Source: WHTX01 sp038255145 (GTDB lineage Bacteria; Actinomycetota; Acidimicrobiia; Acidimicrobiales; CAIXPF01). From it: DNA of 64,000 nucleotides. The translations under genes were made by a program, and so were the position numbers. Below, piece after piece: positions 8,129 to 21,467 of the stretch. The DNA is taken from contig JBBSLP010000026.1 in NCBI GenBank assembly GCA_038255145.1, positions 3,967-67,966 on the forward strand. Reading direction: 5' to 3'. A model generated the notes under the pieces. It made no database searches and was not told where the DNA came from. It saw nothing but the letters and a program-made list of their open reading frames with translations. Every line of letters begins with the position of its first letter. Positions within the stretch are counted from its first letter, which is position 1.

Positions 8129-9589
8129 CTAGCGCATGGCCTGCAGGGTGGGGGTGACGGGGTCGGGCAACAGGGAGTCGCCCATGAGGGCCCGGTCGAC
8201 CGCCGCGGCGCACGAGCGGCCCTCGGCGATGGCCCACACGATGAGGCTCTGACCCCGGCCCATGTCGCCACAGCAGAACACGTTGTCGACGTTGGTGGCC
8301 CAGCCCCCGTCGCGGGCCACGTTGCCCCGGGGGTCGAGCTCGACGCCCAGGCCTTCGAGCAGAGGGCTGCGCTCGGGCCCCGTGAAGCCCAGGGCCAGCA
8401 GCACCAGCTCGCACTCCAGCTCGAACTCGGTGCCCTCGACGTCGACGAAGCTGGGGCGCCCGTCGACGACCTCGAGCTCGACCTGGCAGCCCTTGAGCGC
8501 CCGGACCTGCCCCGACCCGTCGTCGAGCAGCTCCTTGGTGGTGACCGAGAACCAGCGGTCGCCACCCTCCTCGTGGGCCGAGGCCGTGCGCATCATCAGC
8601 GGCCACATGGGCCACGGCGTGGTGGTGTCGCGCTGCTCGGGGGGCAGGGGCATGATCTCGAAGCTGTGCACCGACAGCGCCCCCTGGCGCAGGGCGGTAC
8701 CCAGGCAGTCGGCCCCGGTGTCGCCACCGCCGATGACGATGACCCGCTTCCCGGCGGCGTTGATGGGGGCCGCGGCCAGGTCCCCCTCCTGCACCTTGTT
8801 GGACAGGGGCAGGTACTCCATGGCCTGGTGCACCCCGCCCAGCTCGCGCCCGGGAACGGGCAGGTCACGCCAGTTGGTGGCCCCGCCGGCGAGGACCACG
8901 GCGTCGTAGCCGGCCACCTCGTCGGTGGGCACGTTCACCCCGACGTGGGCGTTGGTGCGGAACGTGGTGCCCTCGGCCTCCATCTGGGCCAGGCGCCGGT
9001 CGAGGACGGCCTTCTCCATCTTGAACTCGGGGATGCCGTAGCGCATGAGACCACCGGGGCGGTCGGCCCGCTCGTAGACGACGACCTCGTGGCCGGCCCG
9101 GGTCAGCTGCTGGGCCGAGGCCAGCCCGGAGGGACCCGAGCCGATGACGGCCACCCGGCGCCCGGTGCGCACGGTGGGGCGCAGGGGGGCGATCCAGCCC
9201 TCGTCCCAGGCCCGGTCGGCGATCTGCTGCTCGATGGTCTTGATGGCCACCGCGGGCTGGTTGATGCCCAGCACACAGGCCGCCTCACAGGGAGCGGGGC
9301 ACAGCCGCCCGGTGAACTCGGGGAAGTTGTTGGTGGCGTGCAGGCGCTCGCTGGCGTCGAGCCAGCGGTCCTTGTACACCAGGTCGTTCCAGTCGGGGAT
9401 GATGTTGCCCAGCGGACAGGCGTTGTTGAAGAACGGGATGCCGCAGTTCATGCACCGCCCGGCCTGGACCCGGCTCTCGTCCTCGGCGAAGGGCTCGTAG
9501 ACCTCGTGCCAGTCGAGCAGGCGCAGCTCGGCCGGACGGCGGCGGGGGGTGGCCCGGCCGTGCTTGAGGAACCCTCTGATGTCACCCAT
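8129..9589 (-). CDS. gltD: Glutamate synthase (NADPH) small subunit
   Basis: 486-residue beta subunit of NADPH-dependent glutamate synthase. It passes electrons from NADPH through FAD and two 4Fe-4S clusters to the large subunit. The N-terminal cysteine motifs are RCMNCGIPFFNNACPLGN and CPAPCEAAC; the FAD motif is GSGPSGLASAQQ and the NADPH motif GGGDTGADC. Length matches the family. It lies 56 bases downstream of gltB on the same strand, so the two subunits are probably co-transcribed. Confidence 0.96.
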   Translation of the reverse strand: MGDIRGFLKHGRATPRRRPAELRLLDWHEVYEPFAEDESRVQAGRCMNCGIPFFNNACPLGNIIPDWNDLVYKDRWLDASERLHATNNFPEFTGRLCPAPCEAACVLGINQPAVAIKTIEQQIADRAWDEGWIAPLRPTVRTGRRVAVIGSGPSGLASAQQLTRAGHEVVVYERADRPGGLMRYGIPEFKMEKAVLDRRLAQMEAEGTTFRTNAHVGVNVPTDEVAGYDAVVLAGGATNWRDLPVPGRELGGVHQAMEYLPLSNKVQEGDLAAAPINAAGKRVIVIGGGDTGADCLGTALRQGALSVHSFEIMPLPPEQRDTTTPWPMWPLMMRTASAHEEGGDRWFSVTTKELLDDGSGQVRALKGCQVELEVVDGRPSFVDVEGTEFELECELVLLALGFTGPERSPLLEGLGVELDPRGNVARDGGWATNVDNVFCCGDMGRGQSLIVWAIAEGRSCAAAVDRALMGDSLLPDPVTPTLQAMR

Positions 9590-9645
9590 GTGCTGCCTCT
9601 GGCCTCGCTGTCACCGACGCGTTTATCACTGCACCACCGGTCGCG

Positions 9646-14238
<4,593 letters not shown>

Positions 14239-14441
14239 GCTCGCTTCCGGGTCGTCGCTCGGGAGGACAAGCGGCCCGGGACAGCGTTGGCCCAGTGACC
14301 GAGTTCGCCATGTTACCGATCGCCGACGTGGCAGGTCGAACCAGTTCGACGGATCCCTTCCGCTCGTTGCGCCAGGGCTCCGCCGATCGTCGGGCCCACG
14401 CATCCACCAGCCGCATCCACCAACGTGACGGCCCGCGCTGC

Positions 14442-14447
14442 TACCTT
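14442..14447 (+). promoter_or_regulatory. -10 box TACCTT, leaderless
   Basis: TACCTT ends 8 bases before the ATG at 14456; no Shine-Dalgarno is seen, which suits a leaderless message. Confidence 0.45.
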
Positions 14448-14455
14448 GCGCCGCC

Positions 14456-15529
14456 ATGGCTTCTCGTCGGCTCGCCGGCGGGTTGGGGGCCTTCCTGGCG
14501 GCGCAGCTCGCGCTGGTCGCCGTCGCGTCAACTGCACCAGCGAGCTGGCAGCCGCTCGAAGCGCGCCTGCCTGTGATGGCGGTCGCCCCGGAACCGGGGT
14601 CCGCCCCGTCGCCGGTGACGCTCGCCTTCGCCGGCGACATCCACCTCGAGGGCCCGTTGGCCCAGCGGTGGACCGAGCTGGGCACGCACCTGTTCGACCC
14701 GTTGGCCGCCATGGTGGCCGATGCCGACGTCGCCGTCGTCAACCTGGAGACGGCCATCGGCGAGGCGGGTCAGCCGGAGGACAAGCAGTACACGTTCCGG
14801 GCGCCGGCCGAGGTGCTGACCGGACTGCGTGACGCCGGGGTGGATGCCGCCAGCCTCGCCAACAACCACGGCATGGACTACGGGCCCGAGGGCCTGGCCG
14901 CCACCGTCATCGCCGGACAGGCGGCGGGGCTGCCCCTGCTCGGCGCCGGTCGCGATGCCGCCGCGGCGTGGACCCCGTGGGTGACCGAGGTGCGGGGTCA
15001 ACGCATCGCCGTCGTGGCCGCCACCCTGGTCATGGACGACAACCTCGTGGAACGGTGGACGGCGGGTCCGGACCACCCCGGCCTGGCGTCGGCCCGTGAC
15101 GTGGCCGCCATCGAAGCCGCGGTGGCCTCGGCCCGGGCCGAGGCCGACACCGTCGTCGTCTACCTCCACTGGGGGGTCGAAGGTGAGACCTGTCCCAGTG
15201 CGCCCCAGCGGTGGATGGCCGACCGGCTGGCCGCGGCCGGCGCCGACGTGATCGTCGGCACCCACGCCCACCGGCTCCAGGCTGCGGGGCGCAAGGACGG
15301 GGTCTTCGTGGCCTACGGCCTGGGCAACGCCGTGTGGTATGCCGACGGCGGCGCCTCGGCCGACAGCGGGGTGCTGCGACTGACGGTCACGGGTCGTCAG
15401 GTGACGGCGTACGACTGGGTGCCGGCCACCATCACCGACGGGGTGGCCACCGCCCTCGACGGCGAGGACGCCATCGCCGCCCACGACGCCTGGACGGACC
15501 TGCGCAGCTGCGCCGACGTCAGCGGCTGA
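14456..15529 (+). CDS. CapA family (poly-gamma-glutamate capsule type) phosphoesterase-like protein
   Basis: 357-residue secreted protein. Residues 1-26 (RRLAGGLGAFLAAQLALVA) form a signal peptide or anchor. The rest is a CapA/PGA_cap metallophosphatase-like domain: FAGDIHLEG, VNLETAIGE, SLANNHGMDYG, VYLHWGVEGE and VIVGTHAHRLQ, which carry the expected Asp/Asn/His metal ligands. CapA homologues act at the cell surface in polyglutamate capsule assembly, but no capBC genes are here, so the true substrate is unknown. Confidence 0.85.
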   Translation: MASRRLAGGLGAFLAAQLALVAVASTAPASWQPLEARLPVMAVAPEPGSAPSPVTLAFAGDIHLEGPLAQRWTELGTHLFDPLAAMVADADVAVVNLETAIGEAGQPEDKQYTFRAPAEVLTGLRDAGVDAASLANNHGMDYGPEGLAATVIAGQAAGLPLLGAGRDAAAAWTPWVTEVRGQRIAVVAATLVMDDNLVERWTAGPDHPGLASARDVAAIEAAVASARAEADTVVVYLHWGVEGETCPSAPQRWMADRLAAAGADVIVGTHAHRLQAAGRKDGVFVAYGLGNAVWYADGGASADSGVLRLTVTGRQVTAYDWVPATITDGVATALDGEDAIAAHDAWTDLRSCADVSG

Positions 15530-15549
15530 TCGGCTCGGTCGTCGGCGCC

Positions 15550-15567
15550 GCCCTGCCGCTGCAGGGC
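15550..15567 (+). terminator. Hairpin after the CapA-like gene
   Basis: GCCCTGC, loop CGCT, GCAGGGC: a perfect 7-bp stem 20 bases beyond the stop at 15529. Confidence 0.45.
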
Positions 15568-15691
15568 AGGGCTGTCCAGTCGGCTGGAGTCTCGATCAGC
15601 GCCGCGGCCGGGCCCGGCCGGCCACCTGGACACCGTTAGGACCTGGCCCCTCCACTGCTGACGGCCTGCCAGCGGCCGCCAGCATGGTGGC

Positions 15692-17239
15692 GTGGGCCCC
15701 CGGAGACGACTGCGACGAGTGTGGAGCCGTTCGTGGCGACTGCTCGTCGCCGTGCTCGGCTCCCTCGTCGGCGCCGTCATCGCCGTGGCCCTCTTCGCCC
15801 AGGTGCGGGCCCCCATCGGGCCCTTCGACGCCACCCTGTCGGCCCGACCCTCGCTGCGAGGTGGGACGGTGGTGCTTCTGGGCCCCCTGGGCACCGTCGA
15901 GCTCGAGACCCACCGGGGCCCCTTCACCCTGCAGGCCCAGGTGGACGAGCTGCGGGTGCCCGAGGCCGAGGCCATCGCCCGGGACCCGGCCCGTCTCGAC
16001 GGCATCGAGGACGACATCGCCCACGACGCCCGCGAGGGCCTGTGGGCGCTGGCCCGCCGGACAGGCCTGGCCGGCCTGGTCGGCGGTGCCGTCGGCGGCC
16101 TGGTGTGCACCCGACGCTGGCGCTGGTTGGGCGGCGGCGCCGTGGCCGGTTCCCTGCTCGTGGTGGCCGTGACCGCCACCTCGGTGGCCACGTTCCGCCC
16201 CCGCGCCCTGGCCGAGCCCCGCTACAGCGGGCTGCTCACCGTGGCCCCCACCGCCGTGGGCGACGCCCAGGCCCTGGTGGACCGCTTCGGCGAGTACCGG
16301 GCGCAGCTGGCCGAGTTCGTGGGCAACGTGGTCGCCCTCTACCAGGTGGCCTCGGACCTGCCCACCCTGGCCCCCGCCGACGACCTGGTGCGGGTGCTGC
16401 ACGTCAGCGACGTCCACCTCAACCCCCAGGCCTACGACCTGATGAAGGAGCTGGTGCGCCAGTTCGACGTCGACGCCGTGGTCGACACCGGCGATTCGAC
16501 CGACTTCGGCACCTCGCTCGAGAGCCGGTCGGTGGCTGCCATCGGCGGGCTGGGCGTGCCCTACGTGTGGATCCGGGGCAACCACGACTCGGCCGCCACC
16601 ACCCGCTCCATCGCCGCCCTGCCCAACGCCATCGTGCTCGACGGTCAAGCGGCCGACGTGGCCGGGCTGCGCTTCTTCGGGGTCGGCGACCCCCGGTTCA
16701 CCCCCGACAAGTCCGAGGCCACGGGGTCCGACGTCGAACAGGCCGCGGCCGAGGCCTTCGCCCCCCGGGTGGCCAAGCTGCTGCGTGACGCAGAACCGCC
16801 CGCCGTCGACGTGCTTGTGGTCCACGACGAGCGCACCGCGGCCCGCACGGGCTACCTGGTGCCGCTCATCCTGTCCGGCCACACCCATGAACCCCGGCTG
16901 GGGCGCATCGGCGACGCCACCCTGCTGGTGGAGGGCTCGACGGGCGGTGCGGGACGGCGGGGGGTGAGCGCGGACGAACGGGAGCCGCTGATGTGCTCGA
17001 TCCTCTACTTCGACCGGGCCACGCGACGCCTGGTGGCCTATGACCAGGTCAGCGTGGACGGTCTCGGGGAACGAGGGGTGCGGGTCGACCGCCACGCCGT
17101 CGAAGAGCCCGAACCCGACGACGACCAGACCGCGTCCACGACGACGACCACGACGACAGCGACCACGACGACAGCGACCACGACGACGACGGTGACGCCC
17201 GTGAACCCGGCGGGCGCGGCCGCCGCCCCTCCGGGCTGA
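15692..17239 (+). CDS. Membrane-anchored metallophosphoesterase with Thr-rich tail
   Basis: 515-residue protein. One hydrophobic segment lies near 17-37 and two more near 127-141 and 148-172, placing the catalytic part outside the cytoplasm. From about residue 232 the calcineurin-like motifs follow in order: LHVSDVHLNP, DTGDSTDFG, RGNHDS, VHDERTAA and SGHTHEP. The C-terminus is an acidic stretch then a threonine run (about 468-500) encoded by repeated ACGACG/ACGACAGCG units, a flexible wall-spanning type of tail. GTG 15692 gives the full first TM; ATG 15684 is out of frame. It ends 4 bases from the stop of the convergent gene. Confidence 0.82.
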   Translation: MGPRRRLRRVWSRSWRLLVAVLGSLVGAVIAVALFAQVRAPIGPFDATLSARPSLRGGTVVLLGPLGTVELETHRGPFTLQAQVDELRVPEAEAIARDPARLDGIEDDIAHDAREGLWALARRTGLAGLVGGAVGGLVCTRRWRWLGGGAVAGSLLVVAVTATSVATFRPRALAEPRYSGLLTVAPTAVGDAQALVDRFGEYRAQLAEFVGNVVALYQVASDLPTLAPADDLVRVLHVSDVHLNPQAYDLMKELVRQFDVDAVVDTGDSTDFGTSLESRSVAAIGGLGVPYVWIRGNHDSAATTRSIAALPNAIVLDGQAADVAGLRFFGVGDPRFTPDKSEATGSDVEQAAAEAFAPRVAKLLRDAEPPAVDVLVVHDERTAARTGYLVPLILSGHTHEPRLGRIGDATLLVEGSTGGAGRRGVSADEREPLMCSILYFDRATRRLVAYDQVSVDGLGERGVRVDRHAVEEPEPDDDQTASTTTTTTTATTTTATTTTTVTPVNPAGAAAAPPG

Positions 17240-17243
17240 GGCT

Positions 17244-17798
17244 TCAGGCCACCTTGAGGCCGGCCAGGAGCTGGCTGGCCAGGGGCACGAGCGTGGCGCG
17301 CTGGGCGTGGGAGCCGATGACGACGTAGGCGCAGAAGGCCCGGCCCGCCTCGCTGAAGAAGATCTGCAGGCCGCCCTGGCCCCGCTGGGGGCGCTGGAGC
17401 TGCTGGGTGGAGAAGGCCTCGGGGTCGAGGGGCAGGGCCAGCCCGGCCTGGGCGAACAACGCCGTGCCCACCGAGGCGGCATCGAACTCGAGCAGGGCCA
17501 CGAACACATCGCTGCCCGACATGATCTCCACCGCGCCGCTGCCGTAGTCACCCCGACCCGGGGGCAGGGGGAAGGTGGCGGCGTGCAGGGTCACCAGGGC
17601 GGCCGAATCGACCCCGGCGGGAGCGAAGTCGGCGCTGGACAGGGCCGCAGCCGGGGCCAGCCCGTTGGCCAGGTCGAGGGCGGGATCACCCGTGGGCGGT
17701 ACCGGCGTGGGTGCCGAGCGCAGGTGGATGCCGCTGTCCCAACCCCGCGGCACCTCGAGCTCGACCCCGCCGTGTCCCAGCACCGTCATGTCCGCCAC
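17244..17798 (-). CDS. Conserved-looking protein of unknown function
   Basis: 184 residues, no signal peptide or membrane segment; I do not recognise a family. It has an N-terminal GGVELEVPRGWDSGIHLR, reminiscent of small beta proteins found in actinobacterial secretion or stress loci, and ends LVPLASQLLAGLKVA. Codon use is strongly GC3-biased, so it is very likely real. It is last on its strand after the Mau-like cluster, 79 bases from the membrane protein gene, and may belong to that group. Confidence 0.7.
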   Translation of the reverse strand: MADMTVLGHGGVELEVPRGWDSGIHLRSAPTPVPPTGDPALDLANGLAPAAALSSADFAPAGVDSAALVTLHAATFPLPPGRGDYGSGAVEIMSGSDVFVALLEFDAASVGTALFAQAGLALPLDPEAFSTQQLQRPQRGQGGLQIFFSEAGRAFCAYVVIGSHAQRATLVPLASQLLAGLKVA

Positions 17799-17877
17799 CC
17801 CTCGTCGTCTCGTCGGTCGTCTCGTGCGTCATGTTGTCCGGTCATCACCGGTCGTCCGTCCGTCGGTCGTCGGTCCA

Positions 17878-18486
17878 TCACAGGGCCACGGCGACCAGCA
17901 CCACACCACCGAGGACCACGGCCGCTTCCGCCCCCAGGGCCAGCCCGGCGGCCACCGGGGACAGCTCGTGCATGCGGCGGTGGAGCTGGCGCAGCTGGTC
18001 GGGCGAGCGCACGCGGGAGGCGGCCAGCAGCGTGGCCCCCCGCACCAGCCCGAAGGCCCCGCCGATGGCCGCGCCACCGATGGGCGAGCCCACGAGCAGG
18101 GCCAACAGGAACGTCACGTGCACCGCCGCGGTGGTGATGATGGTGGAGAAGCCCATGCCCAGCTGGGCGCCGAAGCCGGCCCCGTACACCCAGCCCCGGT
18201 ACTCCTCGATCCAGTCCTCGTCGACCTGGCGCTTGGGGCCGAGGGGGCGCAGACCGCGCGCGCCACGGTCGGTGGCCAGGGCCAACGCCCCGGTCACCAC
18301 CATGAGCAGGGCGGCCACGACCCACCAGGCGTCCCCAGCCAACCACGAGCCCACCGAGCCGATGGCGCCGAGGGCCAGGCCCAGGAGCGCGCCCGCGACC
18401 GTGCTCGCCACCACGAAGGCGGCGGCGGTGATGCCGAACCGGTTGCCACGTACCCGCTCACCTAGCGGGTGGATGCTTGCGAGCAC
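17878..18486 (-). CDS. Multi-span membrane protein of the Mau-like cluster
   Basis: 202-residue integral membrane protein with about five hydrophobic spans (near 19-45, 53-72, 97-117, 119-145, 175-202). The N-terminal SIHPLGERVRGNRFGITAAA and a central DEDWIEEYRGWVYG loop look conserved but I cannot name the family. It follows the MauD-like gene after 117 bases. In mau loci a membrane electron carrier (MauF, CcdA-like) helps maturation; this protein may fill that place, but it lacks a visible CcdA cysteine motif, so this is only a suggestion. Confidence 0.72.
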   Translation of the reverse strand: MLASIHPLGERVRGNRFGITAAAFVVASTVAGALLGLALGAIGSVGSWLAGDAWWVVAALLMVVTGALALATDRGARGLRPLGPKRQVDEDWIEEYRGWVYGAGFGAQLGMGFSTIITTAAVHVTFLLALLVGSPIGGAAIGGAFGLVRGATLLAASRVRSPDQLRQLHRRMHELSPVAAGLALGAEAAVVLGGVVLVAVAL

Positions 18487-18603
18487 CGACTCACCTCAAG
18501 GCGACCACGTGGCCCGCAGCGCCCCGGTGATGGCGGCCAGCAGGCCACACGCCACCACCACGGCACCGGGTTCAACCACGGGGGGCCTGGGTCGCCGGGC
18601 GGA

Positions 18604-19344
18604 TCACGCGGGGTCGGTGGGCCGGCCCGCGAGGCTGGGGTGGCCAGGCAGGATGCCGGCGGCGTGCAGGGCGGCGTCGGCCCGGCCCCGCTGGCCACGG
18701 GCGCCGGGAGCACCGGGCACGTCCATGTCGCCGTCGACGAGGGCCCGCTGCAGCAGGGACTCGAGCTGGGGCCAGCCCTGGGCCGCCCCCTCCCCGGCGA
18801 TGCGGTCCGAGGCTCCGTCGATGAGGATGAAGTACGGCGTCACCGGCACCTTGTAGCGGCCCCAGGCCTCGGTGCTCATGACCACGGTGATGCCGCTGTC
18901 CGGACGGGGGGCCCGGGCGGCGATCTCGCCCGGGCTCTCGCGGTCGAGGCTGCGGGTCACGATGACCAGCCGGTCGATGCCCGCAGGCAGGGCGGGGCCG
19001 CCGACGCGACCGAACTCGTCCCAGAACGAGGCGCACGTCGTACAACCGCCGGACAGGAAGGCCAGCAACGTGGTGCGACCGGTGCCCCCCACGCCCACGT
19101 GGAGCTGGCCGCCCCAGGGGTCGCTGCCCGACACGTCGAAGATGACGTCGCCGTTGGGGCCGGCGGGCTCACGCACCGGGGCCCGACCGGGGGCAGCGAC
19201 AGGCACGGGGCCCACCCCGGCGCCACTGCCCGCACCGAGTTGGTGCAGAGCGCGCAGGATCTCGGCGTGGCTGCGAAGCAGCCCGGCCACCAGCACGGTG
19301 AGGATGACGATGACGACGGTCTGGATCAGCACGAGCGCGAGCAC
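18604..19344 (-). CDS. MauD-like membrane-anchored thioredoxin-fold protein
   Basis: 246-residue protein with an N-terminal anchor (VLIQTVVIVILTVLVAGLL) and an extracytoplasmic thioredoxin-like domain carrying the active-site motif SGGCTTCASFW (CxxC) and a cis-proline region KVPVTPYFILID. In methylamine utilisation loci MauD handles disulfides during maturation of the cysteine-rich light chain. Here it is 40 bases downstream of a 24-cysteine MauA-like gene, so the same job is likely. The last 45 residues are Arg/Ala/Gly-rich and probably disordered. Confidence 0.85.
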   Translation of the reverse strand: MLALVLIQTVVIVILTVLVAGLLRSHAEILRALHQLGAGSGAGVGPVPVAAPGRAPVREPAGPNGDVIFDVSGSDPWGGQLHVGVGGTGRTTLLAFLSGGCTTCASFWDEFGRVGGPALPAGIDRLVIVTRSLDRESPGEIAARAPRPDSGITVVMSTEAWGRYKVPVTPYFILIDGASDRIAGEGAAQGWPQLESLLQRALVDGDMDVPGAPGARGQRGRADAALHAAGILPGHPSLAGRPTDPA

Positions 19345-19384
19345 GTGACCTCCTTGGTCCGGGAGCCGGTCCGGCCGGTGCCGC

Positions 19385-20863
19385 TCACGGGCGGATCTTG
19401 GCCGCCCACACCAGGGGGATGCCGGGCAGCGTGTTGAGGGTGAAGTCCATGTCGATGCCCCCGCCGCCGGGGTTGTTGCGCAGCATCCAGCGGTTGCCGG
19501 CCACCATGCCGATGCCCCAGCGGCCGTCGAGGTTCCAGTCGCCCACGACGGGCACGCTGTTGTTGGCGTTGCCCCACTCGAAGGTGATGTCGGCCGGACC
19601 GCTGGTCAGGCTGTTGCGCAGGCTCCAGCGCCAGGTGCCCGAGCTCGTCGGTTCGACCCAGCCGGGGGTCATCCTGCCGTCGCCGTTCCAGTCCCCGACC
19701 ACGGGCACGCCGTTGGCGGCGCCGCTGCCGAAGTTGAACACGATGTCGGGGTCCCCGGTCGAGGGGTTCTGGCGCAGGAGCCACAGGTTGCCGACGACCA
19801 CGCCGACCCCCCACACCCGGTCGCCGTTCCAGTCCCCCGTCACCGGCTTGTGGCCCGGAGCACCGTAGGTGAAGGCGATGTCGGCCGCACCGGTGCTCGA
19901 CGAGTTGCGCAGGTGCCAGCCGCCCTCGGTGAAGATGCCGGGGGTGACGCTGCCGTCGCCGTTCCAGTCCCCGCTGATGGGGATGTGGCCGGGAGAGCCG
20001 AACTGGAAGGGGGGCTGGTTGAAGTCGCCACCCTTGACCCGGTCGTAGCCCCGGTACCAGTAGCCGTCGCGGAACACGACGGGCAGGCTGGCCCACTGGG
20101 TGATGGCGTCGATGTTGGAGACGGGCGTGGGTGCGGTGTGCAGGCACGGCGCGTCGTGGAAGCGGGTGTAGTCGTCCGTCGCCGGGGCCGTGGTGCAGCT
20201 GGGCTCGAGGGTCCACGGCGCCGTGCACGTGACGATGCGGCACACGATGGGTCCCAGGCAGGGCACGGCCTGGTTGCACTGGCCGTAGCGGAAGGCGGTG
20301 CAGCACGACTTGCGCAGTCCGCAGTCGCCGCCGGCACAGTCGCAGCCGCAGTCGTTGGTGGCGCCCGTGACCCCCGAGGCCCCGCACGGGCCCGCGGCGG
20401 TGGCGTTGCAGTCCAGGTAGTAGCGGGGGCTGTCGGACCCCCCGGGCCCGGCGCACAGACCCGACCCGTCGGCTTTCCACCAGCCCGCCACCATGCTGCC
20501 CGGTGGGCAGCCGTTGACCCCGGTGAGGGTGCAGCAGAACTCGGTGTAGCCGTCGCAGCAGGTCGAACCGCAGTCGCACTCGCGGCCACCGGCGCAGCCG
20601 CAGATGGCGGCGTAGGCCGTGCCCGGCTTGAGCAGGTAGCGCAGGGGGGCCACGGTCATGGCCGATCCCGCCAGCGCGGCCCGGGCCAGGAAGCCGCGAC
20701 GCTCGAGGCGACGCTGCAGGGGGTGGAAGCCGCCGTCGTCCTGCTCGTGGGCGGCGCGGGCTGTGTGTTCGTGGTCTGTGTGTTCGTGGCCGGCGTGGGG
20801 GTCGGCTTCGACCACCTCGTCCCGGTCACGATCTGCGGTGCGTGCCCCGCCGCGCCACCTCAT
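19385..20863 (-). CDS. MauA-like Cys-rich Tat-exported protein fused to GDWNGDG repeats
   Basis: 492 residues. A His/Asp-rich N-terminus precedes a Tat signal (ERRGFLARAALAGSA, 54-68; cleavage near TAYA, 85). Residues 88-240 contain 24 cysteines and resemble the methylamine dehydrogenase light chain: CPPGSMVAGWW (119-129) parallels the CPPGSKLASSSW region of MauA, and RYYLDC parallels its YLISYRDC. From about 280 to the end four roughly 47-residue repeats begin GDWNGD or GDWNLD, an FG-GAP/VCBS-like propeller or Ca-binding pattern. Light chains make tryptophan tryptophylquinone from two Trp; Trp128/129 and Trp217 exist but pairing is unproven. The ATG overlaps the MauE stop by 4 bases. Confidence 0.8.
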   Translation of the reverse strand: MRWRGGARTADRDRDEVVEADPHAGHEHTDHEHTARAAHEQDDGGFHPLQRRLERRGFLARAALAGSAMTVAPLRYLLKPGTAYAAICGCAGGRECDCGSTCCDGYTEFCCTLTGVNGCPPGSMVAGWWKADGSGLCAGPGGSDSPRYYLDCNATAAGPCGASGVTGATNDCGCDCAGGDCGLRKSCCTAFRYGQCNQAVPCLGPIVCRIVTCTAPWTLEPSCTTAPATDDYTRFHDAPCLHTAPTPVSNIDAITQWASLPVVFRDGYWYRGYDRVKGGDFNQPPFQFGSPGHIPISGDWNGDGSVTPGIFTEGGWHLRNSSSTGAADIAFTYGAPGHKPVTGDWNGDRVWGVGVVVGNLWLLRQNPSTGDPDIVFNFGSGAANGVPVVGDWNGDGRMTPGWVEPTSSGTWRWSLRNSLTSGPADITFEWGNANNSVPVVGDWNLDGRWGIGMVAGNRWMLRNNPGGGGIDMDFTLNTLPGIPLVWAAKIRP

Positions 20864-21405
20864 CGTCCCGCTCCTCGTACCTCTCGCACGGCCGTGTTCA
20901 GCTTGGGCAGTTCGGCCAGGACCAGCACCACCAACACGGTGGCCAGCCCGGCCGAGGCCAGCAGCAGCGGTCCCTCACCGGCATCGTCGAGCGCGGCGGC
21001 CAACGGGCCCCGGGCTCCTCCCAGCGCCGCGGCCAGGGCCAGGGCCAGGCCCACCGCGGTGACGACCACGTGGACGAGGCCGGGCTCGGACTCGACGGCG
21101 CCGAAGCAGCCGCAGGACTCGACATCACCCCGACGCCACAGGCCCACCGCCACCACCACGAAGGCGGCGTAGCACGCAGCCACCAGCCACCACAGGGCGC
21201 CGCCACCGGCCAGGGCGGCGGTGGCGATCACCACCTCGGCCACGCCGACGGCGCGCACCGCCATGTTGGGCAGGGGCACGCGGGGAGGGAGAAGGCGGAG
21301 CGACCGCAGGGCCCGCCGGGCAGGGTCGGGTTGCGCCGCCTTCATCGCACCACCCACCGCCAGGAGACCGCAACAGGCCGCGTAGGCACCAGCCAGGACG
21401 TCCAT
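20860..21405 (-). CDS. MauE-like (DoxX-type) membrane protein
   Basis: About 181-residue membrane protein with four or five spans. It carries CCGLLAVGGAMKA near the N-terminus and the ESCGCFGAVESE loop; a CxCFG motif is typical of MauE, which supports disulfide formation in the MauA light chain. The ATG at 21405 is preferred over TTG 21414 because a TAGGCT -10 box ends 9 bases ahead. It is first in a coupled operon with the MauA-like gene (4-base overlap) and MauD-like gene. Confidence 0.82.
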   Translation of the reverse strand: MDVLAGAYAACCGLLAVGGAMKAAQPDPARRALRSLRLLPPRVPLPNMAVRAVGVAEVVIATAALAGGGALWWLVAACYAAFVVVAVGLWRRGDVESCGCFGAVESEPGLVHVVVTAVGLALALAAALGGARGPLAAALDDAGEGPLLLASAGLATVLVVLVLAELPKLNTAVREVRGAGR

Positions 21406-21414
21406 GTCGGGCAA

Positions 21415-21420
21415 AGCCTA
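21415..21420 (-). promoter_or_regulatory. -10 box TAGGCT for the Mau-like operon
   Basis: Reading on the minus strand, TAGGCT ends 9 bases before the ATG at 21405. It lies back to back with the promoter of the divergent aminopeptidase gene. Confidence 0.45.
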
Positions 21421-21453
21421 GGCCCCGGATCGCACCAGGGGGCACATCACCCG

Positions 21454-21459
21454 TACGCT
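21454..21459 (+). promoter_or_regulatory. -10 box TACGCT, leaderless
   Basis: TACGCT ends 8 bases before the GTG at 21468; no Shine-Dalgarno is visible. Confidence 0.45.
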
Positions 21460-21467
21460 GCCGCGTC

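Noticed and set aside
14239..14757. 173-residue N-terminal extension of GltB
   Set aside because: The amidotransferase Cys must lie near the N-terminus after a short propeptide; ATG 14238 has a good ribosome site.
17878..21405. A genuine methylamine dehydrogenase operon
   Set aside because: No heavy chain, MauG or amicyanin gene in the window and the Cys-rich domain is larger than a normal light chain.
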